A stretch of DNA of 64,000 nucleotides from Candidatus Villigracilis saccharophilus (GTDB lineage Bacteria; Chloroflexota; Anaerolineae; Anaerolineales; Villigracilaceae), in contig JADJNA010000003.1 in NCBI GenBank assembly GCA_016709305.1, positions 42,337 to 106,336 on the forward strand, in the 5' to 3' direction. How positions within the stretch are numbered: position 1 is the stretch's first letter; each line of letters starts with the position of its first letter. A model generated the notes under the pieces. It was not told the origin of the DNA and did not search any database. It saw only the letters and a list, made by a program, of their open reading frames with translations. Positions 53,453 to 62,120 of this stretch are shown here, one piece after another. A program made the position numbers and the translations under genes.

Positions 53453-54103
53453 ATGCCGACAAAAAACCTATCCCTTCAACATTTGATAAAATTTCCGGCA
53501 TCTGTCACGCCGGATCCTGTTCACCCGGCCATTCTCGCTCTGCATGGACGGGGCAGCAACGAGCGCGACTTGATCGCCCTGGCTGAATATTTGCCAAAAA
53601 ATCTATTGTGGATCAGCCCGCGCGGCACATATGACCTCGGCCCTGATTCCTATGAATGGTTTCAGATCAATCAGGTTGGAAAGCCCGATCCTGCCCGCCT
53701 TGCTAATGCGCTCAACACGATAGACAGGTTCATAGACGAGGTCATTGCAAATTATCCTGTGGATAAAAACAAATTGTATCTGCTCGGCTTCAGCCAGGGC
53801 AGCATCGTCTCCATGTCCTACGCATTGACCCATCCCCGGCGCATTGCGGGGGTCATCGCCCAATCAGGTTACATTCCACACGAGTCAGGCTTGCAGATCG
53901 ATGAAGCAGGAATAAAACAGAAGCCTTTCATCCTTACCCATGGGGTACAAGATCCACTGCTCCCCGTGGATTGGGCACGCCGCAGCCGTGACACACTGCA
54001 AAAGCTGGATGCCGATCTTGAATATCACGAATTCAACATGGGGCATACAGTCAGCATGGAATCGATTGCCGTGATCAACTCATGGCTGGAGAATAAAAAT
54101 TAA
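53453..54103 (+). CDS. carboxylesterase/phospholipase-type alpha/beta hydrolase
   Basis: 216 residues, the length of the acyl-protein thioesterase/YpfH family. Motifs: LHGRGSNERDL (oxyanion region), nucleophile elbow GFSQGS, Asp in HGVQDPLLPV, and His in NMGHTVSME. It probably hydrolyses short-chain esters. The ATG starts one base after the preceding stop and the next gene begins at the base after its stop, so it lies in a tight operon. Confidence 0.9.
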   Translation: MPTKNLSLQHLIKFPASVTPDPVHPAILALHGRGSNERDLIALAEYLPKNLLWISPRGTYDLGPDSYEWFQINQVGKPDPARLANALNTIDRFIDEVIANYPVDKNKLYLLGFSQGSIVSMSYALTHPRRIAGVIAQSGYIPHESGLQIDEAGIKQKPFILTHGVQDPLLPVDWARRSRDTLQKLDADLEYHEFNMGHTVSMESIAVINSWLENKN

Positions 54104-55084
54104 ATGATCATCCCCCTGCTCGAAAAGGCCACCGCCTCGCGCGCACCGCTGATGGATCCCAAACACGAGACAGCCTTCCGCCTCTTCAACGGATTCAACG
54201 AAGGCTATCCCGATCTCGCGCTTGATGTTTACGGGAGCACGCTCGTCATCCACAACTACGCCGACGATCCATCTCAAAATCAAACATTGATCCAGGAAGT
54301 AACCACCTTCCTGAGAACCTCTCTGAATTGGCTTCAAGCCGGACTTGTAAAAACCCGCAGCGGTGCGACACAGGAGGAAAAACGCGGCAAGCTATTATTC
54401 GGCACAGAGTTGACTCGCAAGATCAAAGAACACGAAACCTGGTACGCCGTCAATTTGACCTTGAACCGTGACTCGAGTCTATATCTCGATACGCGCAACC
54501 TGCGGAAATGGTTATTGGAAAATCTAAAGGATAAGAGTGTCTTGAATACCTTTGCCTATACCGGCAGTTTCGGCGTTGCTGCAAAAAAAGGCGGGGCCAG
54601 CCGCGTTGTGCAAATAGATCTCAACCGCGAGTTTCTTAACCTCGCCAAAGACTCTTATATGCTCAATGGATTCCCCATACAAAAGGGAGATTTCATATCC
54701 AGAGATTTCTTTGAACAGGTCGGGAATTTTAAGCGCGACAAAAAGTCTTTTGATTGCGTCATCATTGATCCTCCGTTCTTTTCCGCCACCTCCAAAGGCA
54801 AAGTGGATCAGGAAAAGGAAAGCGCGCGGCTGATCAACAAAGTCCGCCCGCTGATCAATGACGGCGGATATTTGATCGCCATCAACAACGCCCTGTTCCT
54901 GAGCGGACAGGAATATATGCAAACCCTTGATGCATTATGCAAGGATGGATATTTAAAGATCAGGGAACTCGTTCCCGCCCCGGAAGATTTTACAGGGTAT
55001 AACCCGCTTGGGAAAACAGTCACCGACCCCGCGCCATTTAATCACTCCACCAAGATCGCCGTGTTGGATGTGAAACGAAAATAA
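54104..55084 (+). CDS. RlmI-like class I rRNA (cytosine-C5) methyltransferase
   Basis: 326 residues. SAM-binding motif NTFAYTGSFGVAAKKGG, the acidic strand VVQIDLNRE, and the catalytic motif IIDPPFFS characterise the RlmI/RlmK family that methylates 23S rRNA. The N-terminal PUA-like region of RlmI is shortened here, so it is a lineage-specific variant. The target base is inferred from family only. Confidence 0.82.
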   Translation: MIIPLLEKATASRAPLMDPKHETAFRLFNGFNEGYPDLALDVYGSTLVIHNYADDPSQNQTLIQEVTTFLRTSLNWLQAGLVKTRSGATQEEKRGKLLFGTELTRKIKEHETWYAVNLTLNRDSSLYLDTRNLRKWLLENLKDKSVLNTFAYTGSFGVAAKKGGASRVVQIDLNREFLNLAKDSYMLNGFPIQKGDFISRDFFEQVGNFKRDKKSFDCVIIDPPFFSATSKGKVDQEKESARLINKVRPLINDGGYLIAINNALFLSGQEYMQTLDALCKDGYLKIRELVPAPEDFTGYNPLGKTVTDPAPFNHSTKIAVLDVKRK

Positions 55085-55086
55085 AA

Positions 55087-55491
55087 ATGACAGGTGAAGT
55101 TGATCTAAAAAAACTCATCCAAGGCATGCGGCCTGAACTCAACCAGGGCGAATATGTATACTGTCTTATGGATTCAAAAGAACACGCCAAAGAACTCGAT
55201 CCGCTTTGTTATTTTCATGAAAAGGAAGGTGTGACCGTCATCCTGCCAAAGGAAAAAGCAGACTTGCTAAGCCTTCCTTATGACGCCATCTGTGCGTGGA
55301 TCACACTTACGGTTCATTCCTCGCTCGAAGCTGTTGGCTTGACCGCGGCAGTTTCCAATACCCTGACAGAAGCAAACATCAGTTGTAATATCGTGGCCGC
55401 ATTCCATCATGACCATATTTTTACGCCGGTGAAAGATGCAAGACGAGCCATGGACACATTACACAAGTTAGCCTCAGCAGGGTCTGAATAA
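55087..55491 (+). CDS. ACT domain protein (COG3602-type)
   Basis: 134 residues. The second half (LTVHSSLEAVGLTAAVSNTL, then SCNIVAAFHHDHIFTP) is typical of the small stand-alone ACT proteins grouped as DUF2241/COG3602, assumed to bind amino acids. It begins two bases after the methyltransferase stop. The exact role is unknown. Confidence 0.85.
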   Translation: MTGEVDLKKLIQGMRPELNQGEYVYCLMDSKEHAKELDPLCYFHEKEGVTVILPKEKADLLSLPYDAICAWITLTVHSSLEAVGLTAAVSNTLTEANISCNIVAAFHHDHIFTPVKDARRAMDTLHKLASAGSE

Positions 55492-55534
55492 AAAGAGACC
55501 GTGCTAAAGCGCGGCTCCAAATTTCACTGTTTAT

Positions 55535-57412
55535 TTATGGTCTCCACGAGGGGGCGTACCAATCATAATCTGTGGACAGGCCCGGGGCCTGCAAAATTTT
55601 CTGTTCCATTGTCGCAAGGTCTACTACAAATAAATGACCGCCGCTGGCAGATGTCGTTTCCTCCACAAGCAAATACTTTCCATTCGGCGAGAAGACCAGG
55701 CGTCCCACAGTCGCCCCCTTATAAGCCGAGGTTAAGATCCTGCCATCGCGGCTGACCACAAAGACTTCCGCGCTCGGCTCACCGTTTGTTGAACTGGTGG
55801 AATAATTAAATGCGATCAATCTGCTGTCCGGCGACCAGATGTATGGATACAAGCTTCCGCCTGAAAAGTTTGCCAGCGTCACTGCGTTGGCGCCATCCGG
55901 TTCCATGATCTTTAATTCATGCAGTTGACCGTCTGCATTATAGTCATCATACGCAAGCAGGCTGGCATCCGGCGACGACACAAAAGGCACTTTGGTCTGC
56001 AGCGTTTCAAACATCAGGCGCGCCTGTCCATTGGCTGCGCGCACCAGGTAGACCCCGCCTTCGGTGCCGGGCAAACCGGACCGCATAATGATGTTCTCAG
56101 TGTACCAGCCATCCAAAATATAAGGCTTTCCTTCTGGAGGAAGTCCCGGCGATATACTCTTCAACTCCCTGCCATCCCGCTGAACGATATACACATCCTC
56201 GCCGCCCGCTCCATCCTGCACGCGGAAGGCGATCAATTTATTATCGCGTGACCAAAACGGCGGATCAATGTAAGGAAACTCTGCCACTGAAGTCCACACA
56301 TTCCCATCAGGGTCAAACAACCACATGCGGGTCGGCGTACCGTTTGGATTGTCAGAATAAGCGAACGCGGCCTGTTTTCCATCCGATGACCAGTTCAACG
56401 GGCTGATCGTAAAATTAAATGCAAACGGCACTTTGATCTCTTCGATGGGCGGACATTTCTCTGTATTAAAAACACAGACACCTGACACACGCACCAACTG
56501 AATCGATTTCCCCGCCTGGCGCGGCTGAAGGAAGAAATATATATCTCCGGCATCTTCTTCAGAAGGTGAGCCTGATTCTGTTACTAAAGGTGTGAGACCA
56601 TTTGTGGAAGAACCCGTACCATTGAATGAATCCAACGGGATAGCGAACATGGAAGCGTCAAAAGATTGGTCAAAGTCGATCTGGTGTACGACACGCTCCC
56701 CTTGCAGTGTTCCGCTTCCATCTTTTCCAAACTCCTGCAATCTCAAAATGACCGCAGTCTGTGTATCAAGCCACATTCTCCATGAAACGAAGGAATTTTC
56801 AGCGAACATCCATTCAATAACAAGCGTGTCCCGCCCGGCTACGGACGTAGTCTCAACGGGTTTAAAGATCCCTTTATTTTGAGAATAATCTGAAGGGAAA
56901 GCGAGCTGGGAAAGCGGCGTGCCGATCTGACTCCAGATTGGATTGGGATGAGCTTCGCCGTCAACCAGCGGCGGTATATATTGGCCCACACGCGCAAAAT
57001 CAGGATATGGAATAACCTCCGGCTGTGCCGAACTGCCATATAAATTATAAATATTGATGCCATCACTGATCGTGATCCGAGTATCTACAGCATTGGCTGT
57101 TCCAGCCAGTTCGACTTTGTATCTACTGTTTAATGGATCAATCCATACCTGTTCTTGATATGTTTGTAATACCCCGTCAGTTCCATACCAGGTAATTTCA
57201 CCTTGCATGTGAATAGTTCGCCACCTTCCAGCGCTTTCTAACATGGCCATCCGGATCTGTTCAGAGGTTGAATCAATTGTCAGGTTTACCGGAGCAGGCA
57301 AGGGCGCCGTACTGAGAGGAGAGATCGGCGCAGGATCAGTAACAGGGGTGGAGGATGCCAATGGCATACAAGCGGTCAGAAACAAAAGCGTTAAGAGCAA
57401 TATCTTTTTCAT
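55535..57412 (-). CDS. lipoprotein with WD40-like (PD40) beta-propeller
   Basis: 625 residues. The N-terminus MKKILLLTLLFLTAC carries a lipobox with the lipidated Cys15, so it is a surface lipoprotein. A first part of about 300 residues resembles LolA-like/outer-membrane-type carriers (WRTIHMQGEITWYG, DTLVIEWMF), followed by TolB-like PD40 repeats (NWSSDGKQAAFAYSDN, FWSRDNKLIAFRVQDG, IWSPDSRLIAFNYS, VFSPNGKYLLVEET). GCAGGAG precedes the ATG. It may bind a surface ligand or partner; the function is not established. Confidence 0.85.
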   Translation of the reverse strand: MKKILLLTLLFLTACMPLASSTPVTDPAPISPLSTAPLPAPVNLTIDSTSEQIRMAMLESAGRWRTIHMQGEITWYGTDGVLQTYQEQVWIDPLNSRYKVELAGTANAVDTRITISDGINIYNLYGSSAQPEVIPYPDFARVGQYIPPLVDGEAHPNPIWSQIGTPLSQLAFPSDYSQNKGIFKPVETTSVAGRDTLVIEWMFAENSFVSWRMWLDTQTAVILRLQEFGKDGSGTLQGERVVHQIDFDQSFDASMFAIPLDSFNGTGSSTNGLTPLVTESGSPSEEDAGDIYFFLQPRQAGKSIQLVRVSGVCVFNTEKCPPIEEIKVPFAFNFTISPLNWSSDGKQAAFAYSDNPNGTPTRMWLFDPDGNVWTSVAEFPYIDPPFWSRDNKLIAFRVQDGAGGEDVYIVQRDGRELKSISPGLPPEGKPYILDGWYTENIIMRSGLPGTEGGVYLVRAANGQARLMFETLQTKVPFVSSPDASLLAYDDYNADGQLHELKIMEPDGANAVTLANFSGGSLYPYIWSPDSRLIAFNYSTSSTNGEPSAEVFVVSRDGRILTSAYKGATVGRLVFSPNGKYLLVEETTSASGGHLFVVDLATMEQKILQAPGLSTDYDWYAPSWRP

Positions 57413-57464
57413 TGAATCTCCTGCAAATCCCGAATTAACAAATCAAATTCAAAACGATTGCGAT

Positions 57465-57501
57465 TAAAAAAAAGTTCCCGTTATCTTTCGATAACAGGAA
57501 C
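57465..57501 (-). terminator. terminator after the NBR1-Ig gene
   Basis: GTTCCCGTTATC (57474-57485) pairs with GATAACAGGAAC (57490-57501), one mismatch, with a long T-run on the minus strand (A-run 57465-57473). Confidence 0.75.
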
Positions 57502-57559
57502 TTCAAGATCTTTATTGCAAACAAGCTGCTCTAGCTAATCTTCTTGGTGCTGCTTACCG

Positions 57560-59512
57560 TTACGGGTTAGGGTAGGCGACGCTGTTATAGATAATGGGAG
57601 CAACCCAAAGCGCGCGATCACCCGTGGGAGAACCATTTGAAAGAATGGTGAGAATGAACTTTATATCCTTGCCTACCAGTGATTCGAGGCTGACATCGGC
57701 AGTACCGTTTAGTCCTTCATTTTTTTCACCAAATGCCCACATGGTTTGAATGGTGGAGCTGCCTGAAATGGAATAGTCCAAACGGAAGGTTACATTGCAT
57801 TGTGCGCTACCTTCACAACCAACAAGGGAACGGAACTTATCGCCGCTTTTCACAGTATAGGCCGGATAAATACCCTGGATATAACCATTTGTAACATTCT
57901 GCGGGAAGGTTACCAAACCGGTGCGGTTATCGTAGGTACCGTTCTCCAATTTGGATGGGTTAACCTTCAAAACAAATCCCTTTGCATCGCCATCGGTACC
58001 GGGGCAGGGTAAGGAACCTGCTCCACTGTACCAGCTGGCATCACATACTTTTTGTGAAAAATCATAGGTCGTACCAGCTAAGGGAGTAGCTGTCGGGCCA
58101 GGGGTAACGGTCGGACCAGCCGAGCCTGTAACCTTGATCTCCACCCAGAAGGATTTTGTGCCGCCGGTGCCAATGCCGAATGAAGCACCCGCCGCGCTCT
58201 TCAGCTTCCAGTATCCGCGGTATGTTCCAGAAGTTGGGGGAGCTGTCAGGTTGGTGGAGACATCGACAGTTTGGCCAGGCGCCACGGTGGTTGGGATGAC
58301 ACCATCAATCCCACCCATCTTTTCGCCGGTATCAAAAATCAAACTGTAACTGCTCCACGAGCATGTACCTATGTTCTTAAGACGCCAGGTCTTTAAGAAA
58401 GGAGTGTTTGCCGGGAAGGAGGTTCCATCCGGCACATTGACATCAGCGATGAATTGCGCGAGATTGGTACAATTGGAAACAGGGGTTGCTGTTTTGGTTG
58501 GAGTAGATGTGGGTGGAGTTCCTGTGACCGTTGGTGCGGGGGTATTGGTTGCAACCGTACCACCTGAGCGGGCGATGACCGGGTTGATCCATAAGGCGCG
58601 GTCGCCTGTCGGGGATCCATAAGCGGAAATTACAAGGATAAACTTGACATCTTTACCCGCAAAGGAACTCAGGTCGAGGTTGGCGCCGTATGTCCAGCCT
58701 TCATATTTTTCACGGAATGTCCAAAAAGTTTTAACGGGATCTGAACCGATCTGGTAATCAAGGCGATAAGCCACATAACAACTGGTGGCATTATATTCAC
58801 AGCCAATGGTCGCCTGGAAGCGGTCACCGCTTTGCACCTTAAAGGCGGGATAAATTCCCTGAACATAGCCATTATTGACGTTGTTGGGAGCAAGCAAGAG
58901 ACCGGCCAGTGTAGATTCGATACCGGTTTCAGGTTTGGGTTTGTCCAACTTAAGCGCAAAACCATTCGCATTGCCATCCGTGCCGGGGAACGTAAATGCA
59001 CCCGCGCCAGTGGACCAGGTCGCTTCAGAAGCCTTGGCAGTGAAGTCATAACCAGTGCCCGTGGATGAACTGACATTGATCTCCACCCAAAAAGTACTAT
59101 TGGCGTTGGAACCGATACCAAATTCGCCGCCTGAAGCGCTCTTGAGTTTATAGTAGCCGAAGTAATGCCCGCCAGAGGCCGGCGCGGTCATATCCACAGA
59201 AATATCAACTGTTGCGCCAACATTAACAGTAGTAGGAAGGGCGGCAGAAGTGGGCGCGCCCATCTTCTCTCCGCTGACAAAGATCAAAGAGACATCGCTC
59301 CAAGCGGATGTCCCAATATTCTTGAGACGCCATGTCTTCTTAAATGCAGTGCCGGGTGCGTAGGTTGTGCCATCGGGAACCGTCACATCAGCAACGAATT
59401 GAGCCCAATAAGCTGTTGCAGCCTGAGCAGGCCGAACAGCCGAAGCAGGCACGACGGAAAGCATCAGTGCAAGCAAAAGTAAGGTAGTCGCAAATTTTGA
59501 TACAAGTTTCAT
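57560..59512 (-). CDS. secreted protein with duplicated NBR1-like Ig and carbohydrate-binding-like modules
   Basis: 650 residues from the ATG at 59512, which follows GGAGGAAGAA; earlier ATGs overlap this RBS. Signal peptide FATTLLLLALMLSVVPASA. Two tandem units follow, each of an NBR1-type Ig domain (FVADVTVPDGTTYAPGTAF with WRLKNIGTSAWS; FIADVNVPDGTSFPANTPF with WRLKNIGTCSWS) and a jelly-roll-like module (YVQGIYPAFKVQSGDRF; YIQGIYPAYTVKSGDKF), joined by a Thr/Pro linker. The two units are clearly an internal duplication. It is probably a cell-surface binding or adhesion protein. Confidence 0.85.
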   Translation of the reverse strand: MKLVSKFATTLLLLALMLSVVPASAVRPAQAATAYWAQFVADVTVPDGTTYAPGTAFKKTWRLKNIGTSAWSDVSLIFVSGEKMGAPTSAALPTTVNVGATVDISVDMTAPASGGHYFGYYKLKSASGGEFGIGSNANSTFWVEINVSSSTGTGYDFTAKASEATWSTGAGAFTFPGTDGNANGFALKLDKPKPETGIESTLAGLLLAPNNVNNGYVQGIYPAFKVQSGDRFQATIGCEYNATSCYVAYRLDYQIGSDPVKTFWTFREKYEGWTYGANLDLSSFAGKDVKFILVISAYGSPTGDRALWINPVIARSGGTVATNTPAPTVTGTPPTSTPTKTATPVSNCTNLAQFIADVNVPDGTSFPANTPFLKTWRLKNIGTCSWSSYSLIFDTGEKMGGIDGVIPTTVAPGQTVDVSTNLTAPPTSGTYRGYWKLKSAAGASFGIGTGGTKSFWVEIKVTGSAGPTVTPGPTATPLAGTTYDFSQKVCDASWYSGAGSLPCPGTDGDAKGFVLKVNPSKLENGTYDNRTGLVTFPQNVTNGYIQGIYPAYTVKSGDKFRSLVGCEGSAQCNVTFRLDYSISGSSTIQTMWAFGEKNEGLNGTADVSLESLVGKDIKFILTILSNGSPTGDRALWVAPIIYNSVAYPNP

Positions 59513-59649
59513 TTCTTCCTCCATGCAATGCAAATACTAATCAAAAGACGCAAAATAATCTAAAAAAGTTCCATGACTATACGCCCTTCCTAGTATAACT
59601 TTTCTTAAGAGAATGTTCAATATATTAACAAGGCAATTTTGTGGTCATT

Positions 59650-59678
59650 TTGTACCATATCAATCAATAAACTATAAT
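59650..59678 (+). promoter_or_regulatory. promoter of dinB with leaderless start
   Basis: TTGTAC (59650-59655) and TATAAT (59673-59678) are 17 bases apart, and the ATG begins seven bases past the -10 box, where transcription should start. No Shine-Dalgarno sequence. Confidence 0.7.
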
Positions 59679-59684
59679 CACTTT

Positions 59685-60848
59685 ATGTCCCGCACCATCC
59701 TGCACCTGGACCTGGATGCCTTTTATTGCTCAGTCGAAGAGACTCAAAACCCTGAGCTGCGCGGTAAAGCCTTTGCAGTGGGAGGCAAACCGAGCGAACG
59801 CGGCGTGGTCGCATCCTGTTCATATGCGGCGCGCGCCGTTGGTGTGCGCAGCGCCATGCCCATGTCACGCGCGCTTCAACTGTGCAGGAACTTAATCATC
59901 GTTCCCGGACGGCATAAGTTATATGAAGAATACTCTAGAAATGTAATGAGTAAACTGCATGGATTAACAGGTCTGGTCGAACAGATTTCCATCGACGAGG
60001 CCTTTCTCGACATCTCAGACATGCGCGAAGCCCCGGCACGCATCGCACTTAATCTGCAAGCTGATATCAAAAATAATTTGCATTTACCCAGCTCGATCGG
60101 CATCGCAACCAATAAACTCGTAGCGAAGATCGCAACTGAGGTCGGCAAGAAATCAAGCAAGAAAAAGACCGAGCCGCCGTTTGGATTGACTATTGTCCCC
60201 GCAGGGGAAGAAGCAAAATTTCTCGCCCCCCTGCCCGCGGATATGCTCTGGGGCGTGGGTCCAAAAACATCCGCGCGATTAACTGAACTTGGTATTCACA
60301 CCATCGGTGACATTGCCAACTGGCCTGAAAAGGAACTCGTCAATCTCTTCGGTGAAAATGGGCGAGACCTATGGCGTCACGCGCAGGGTATTGACAACCG
60401 TCCCATCGTCACAGAATCAGAGACAAAATCCATCAGTCAGGAAATGACATTCAATGTGGATGTGCGCGATGAGAAGACTCTCGAAAAAACCCTGCGTGAA
60501 CAATCCACGGAAGTAGGCAGGCAACTCCGCAAAAATGATCTTGCTGGAAAAACGATCAAGCTCAAAATTCGCTGGACTGATTTCACAACCATTTCCCGTC
60601 AAGCCACATTACCCACATCCACAGACAATGATGATGAGATTTTCCGCACAGCCGTCAAGCTGATGAAATCCGTCCGCAAGCAGAATCAAGCGGTGAGGTT
60701 GATCGGAGTCGGCGTCAGCGGAATCGGCGCTCCGGTACGGCAGCTCAGCTTGTGGGACGCGGGAAGCGAGAAGTCCCGCAAATTGCAAGAAGTTGTCGAT
60801 CAGCTTCAGGAAAAATATGGAAGGGATGTAATTCACAAGGGAGAGTAA
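59685..60848 (+). CDS. dinB: DNA polymerase IV (Y family)
   Basis: 387 residues from the ATG at 59685 (MSRTILHLDLDAFYCSVEE); the open frame extends upstream over the promoter and is not coding there. The metal-binding residues are Asp9 (HLDLDAF) and the Asp-Glu pair in SIDEAFLD; the steric-gate region AFYCSVEE and the finger SCSYAARAVGVRSAM are also seen. Pol IV extends past DNA lesions with low fidelity. No SOS box was recognised near the promoter. Confidence 0.95.
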   Translation: MSRTILHLDLDAFYCSVEETQNPELRGKAFAVGGKPSERGVVASCSYAARAVGVRSAMPMSRALQLCRNLIIVPGRHKLYEEYSRNVMSKLHGLTGLVEQISIDEAFLDISDMREAPARIALNLQADIKNNLHLPSSIGIATNKLVAKIATEVGKKSSKKKTEPPFGLTIVPAGEEAKFLAPLPADMLWGVGPKTSARLTELGIHTIGDIANWPEKELVNLFGENGRDLWRHAQGIDNRPIVTESETKSISQEMTFNVDVRDEKTLEKTLREQSTEVGRQLRKNDLAGKTIKLKIRWTDFTTISRQATLPTSTDNDDEIFRTAVKLMKSVRKQNQAVRLIGVGVSGIGAPVRQLSLWDAGSEKSRKLQEVVDQLQEKYGRDVIHKGE

Positions 60849-60902
60849 GACCTGAGTCCGCCCCCCCGAACCCGCCACCTCCGGTCGCGCGATCTGGACA
60901 AA

Positions 60903-60939
60903 CCCACCCCCACCCCCCCTCCTCCAGCCGGCCCCACCC
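60903..60939 (-). other. G-quadruplex-prone stretch in a C-rich spacer
   Basis: On the minus strand this reads GGGTGGGG...GGGGGGGTGGGGGTGGG with at least four G-tracts and short loops, the classic quadruplex motif. The surrounding spacer 60849-60950 is strongly biased to C on the plus strand. It may be regulatory, a fork barrier, or an assembly-sensitive low-complexity stretch. Otherwise the 60849-61142 spacer holds only a terminator. Confidence 0.5.
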
Positions 60940-61033
60940 GATGAAGAGAGTACGTCGCATATCATCCCCGAATGGGGACCAGACTTAATGAGGAAAAATC
61001 CATCCGTTTGGTGCGACGCACCCCGGTACAGAA

Positions 61034-61071
61034 AAAACAGGTAGATGTGTGTAAACGTGTCTACCTGTTTT
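61034..61071. terminator. bidirectional terminator after dinB
   Basis: AAAACAGGTAGATGTGT (61034-61050) pairs with 61055-61071 including two G-U-type positions, loop GTAA, with A- and T-runs on either side. Confidence 0.75.
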
Positions 61072-61142
61072 CTTGTTTACTCACTTTCATAAATATGCCA
61101 TAATTTGACATATACATGCCTTATACTTTTCAAGGAAGTGAC

Positions 61143-62120
61143 ATGATGAACAACACCGCCACACGTTTGATCACGCTCATATTTCTTCTGCAAAATCAAC
61201 CCAACCAAAAGGCTTCAGAATTGGCTGGAAAACTTGGCGTTTCGCTGCGAACCATTCACCGTTATTTCGATATGCTGGATGAAATGGGAATCCCAATCTA
61301 CGCCGAACGCGGACCGTATGGCGGATTCTCACTTGTACGGGGATATAAAATGCCGCCACTGGTTTTTACTCTTGAAGAGGCGGTCGCCGTTGCGTTGGGA
61401 ACTGGTCTGGTAAAAGAATTGTGGGGTGAGTTATATCGCGAAGCCGCACAAGGCGCGTTGGCAAAATTGGAAAACCTGCTTCCAGATGAACAGGTTCACG
61501 AGGTGGCCTGGTCCCGACGATCATTGGCGGTAACTGGATTGAACCGCGCCGACCTGAATGCTCAAACTCCCTCATTGGAAAAATTGCGCCGTGCAATACG
61601 CGAAAAAAGAAGTGTGAGCATGAATTATCAAAGCAGCCAACTTCCTCACCCAACCCAGCGCGGACTTGACCCTTATGCACTTGTTCATCGTTGGGGTTGG
61701 TGGTATGTGATCGGGTTCTGTCATGTGCGCAGGGAAATCCGCAGCTTTCGCGTGGATCGCATCTCTGAGATCTCAATGCTCGATACCGCCTTCAGCGTTC
61801 CCGCTGATTTTGATTTGCAATCCTATTTGCTAAACGAATTACAGTCCCAACCTCAGATCAAGGTCAAGCTGCAATTTCAAGCGGATGCTGCAAATCTTGT
61901 CACCGCCAATCGTTCGTATTGGGAATCCATCGAAACACAAGCAGATGGGTCAGTGATCGTCATATTATCCGCACCTACGCTTGAGTGGGCGGCCAGCACG
62001 ACTCTGGCTTATGGTCCTGTCGTTGAGGCGCTTGAGCCTCTCGAACTGCGGATTATGGTTGCCGAATGGATTGCGCTGGCGGCACAGAAATATACGATTG
62101 AAAACGGAAAACATTCATGA
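61143..62120 (+). CDS. HTH/WYL-domain transcriptional regulator (YafY-like)
   Basis: 325 residues from the ATG at 61143, after AAGGAAGTGAC. An N-terminal HTH_11 domain (RLITLIFLLQNQPNQKASEL, SLRTIHRYFDMLDEMG) is followed by a WYL domain (RREIRSFRVDRISE and the HRWGWWYVIGF core) and a WCX extension. WYL proteins sense ligands, often nucleotides or nucleic-acid damage products, and regulate nearby genes. The next gene starts inside its stop codon (ATGA overlap), so it is probably the regulator of the following genes. Confidence 0.92.
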   Translation: MMNNTATRLITLIFLLQNQPNQKASELAGKLGVSLRTIHRYFDMLDEMGIPIYAERGPYGGFSLVRGYKMPPLVFTLEEAVAVALGTGLVKELWGELYREAAQGALAKLENLLPDEQVHEVAWSRRSLAVTGLNRADLNAQTPSLEKLRRAIREKRSVSMNYQSSQLPHPTQRGLDPYALVHRWGWWYVIGFCHVRREIRSFRVDRISEISMLDTAFSVPADFDLQSYLLNELQSQPQIKVKLQFQADAANLVTANRSYWESIETQADGSVIVILSAPTLEWAASTTLAYGPVVEALEPLELRIMVAEWIALAAQKYTIENGKHS

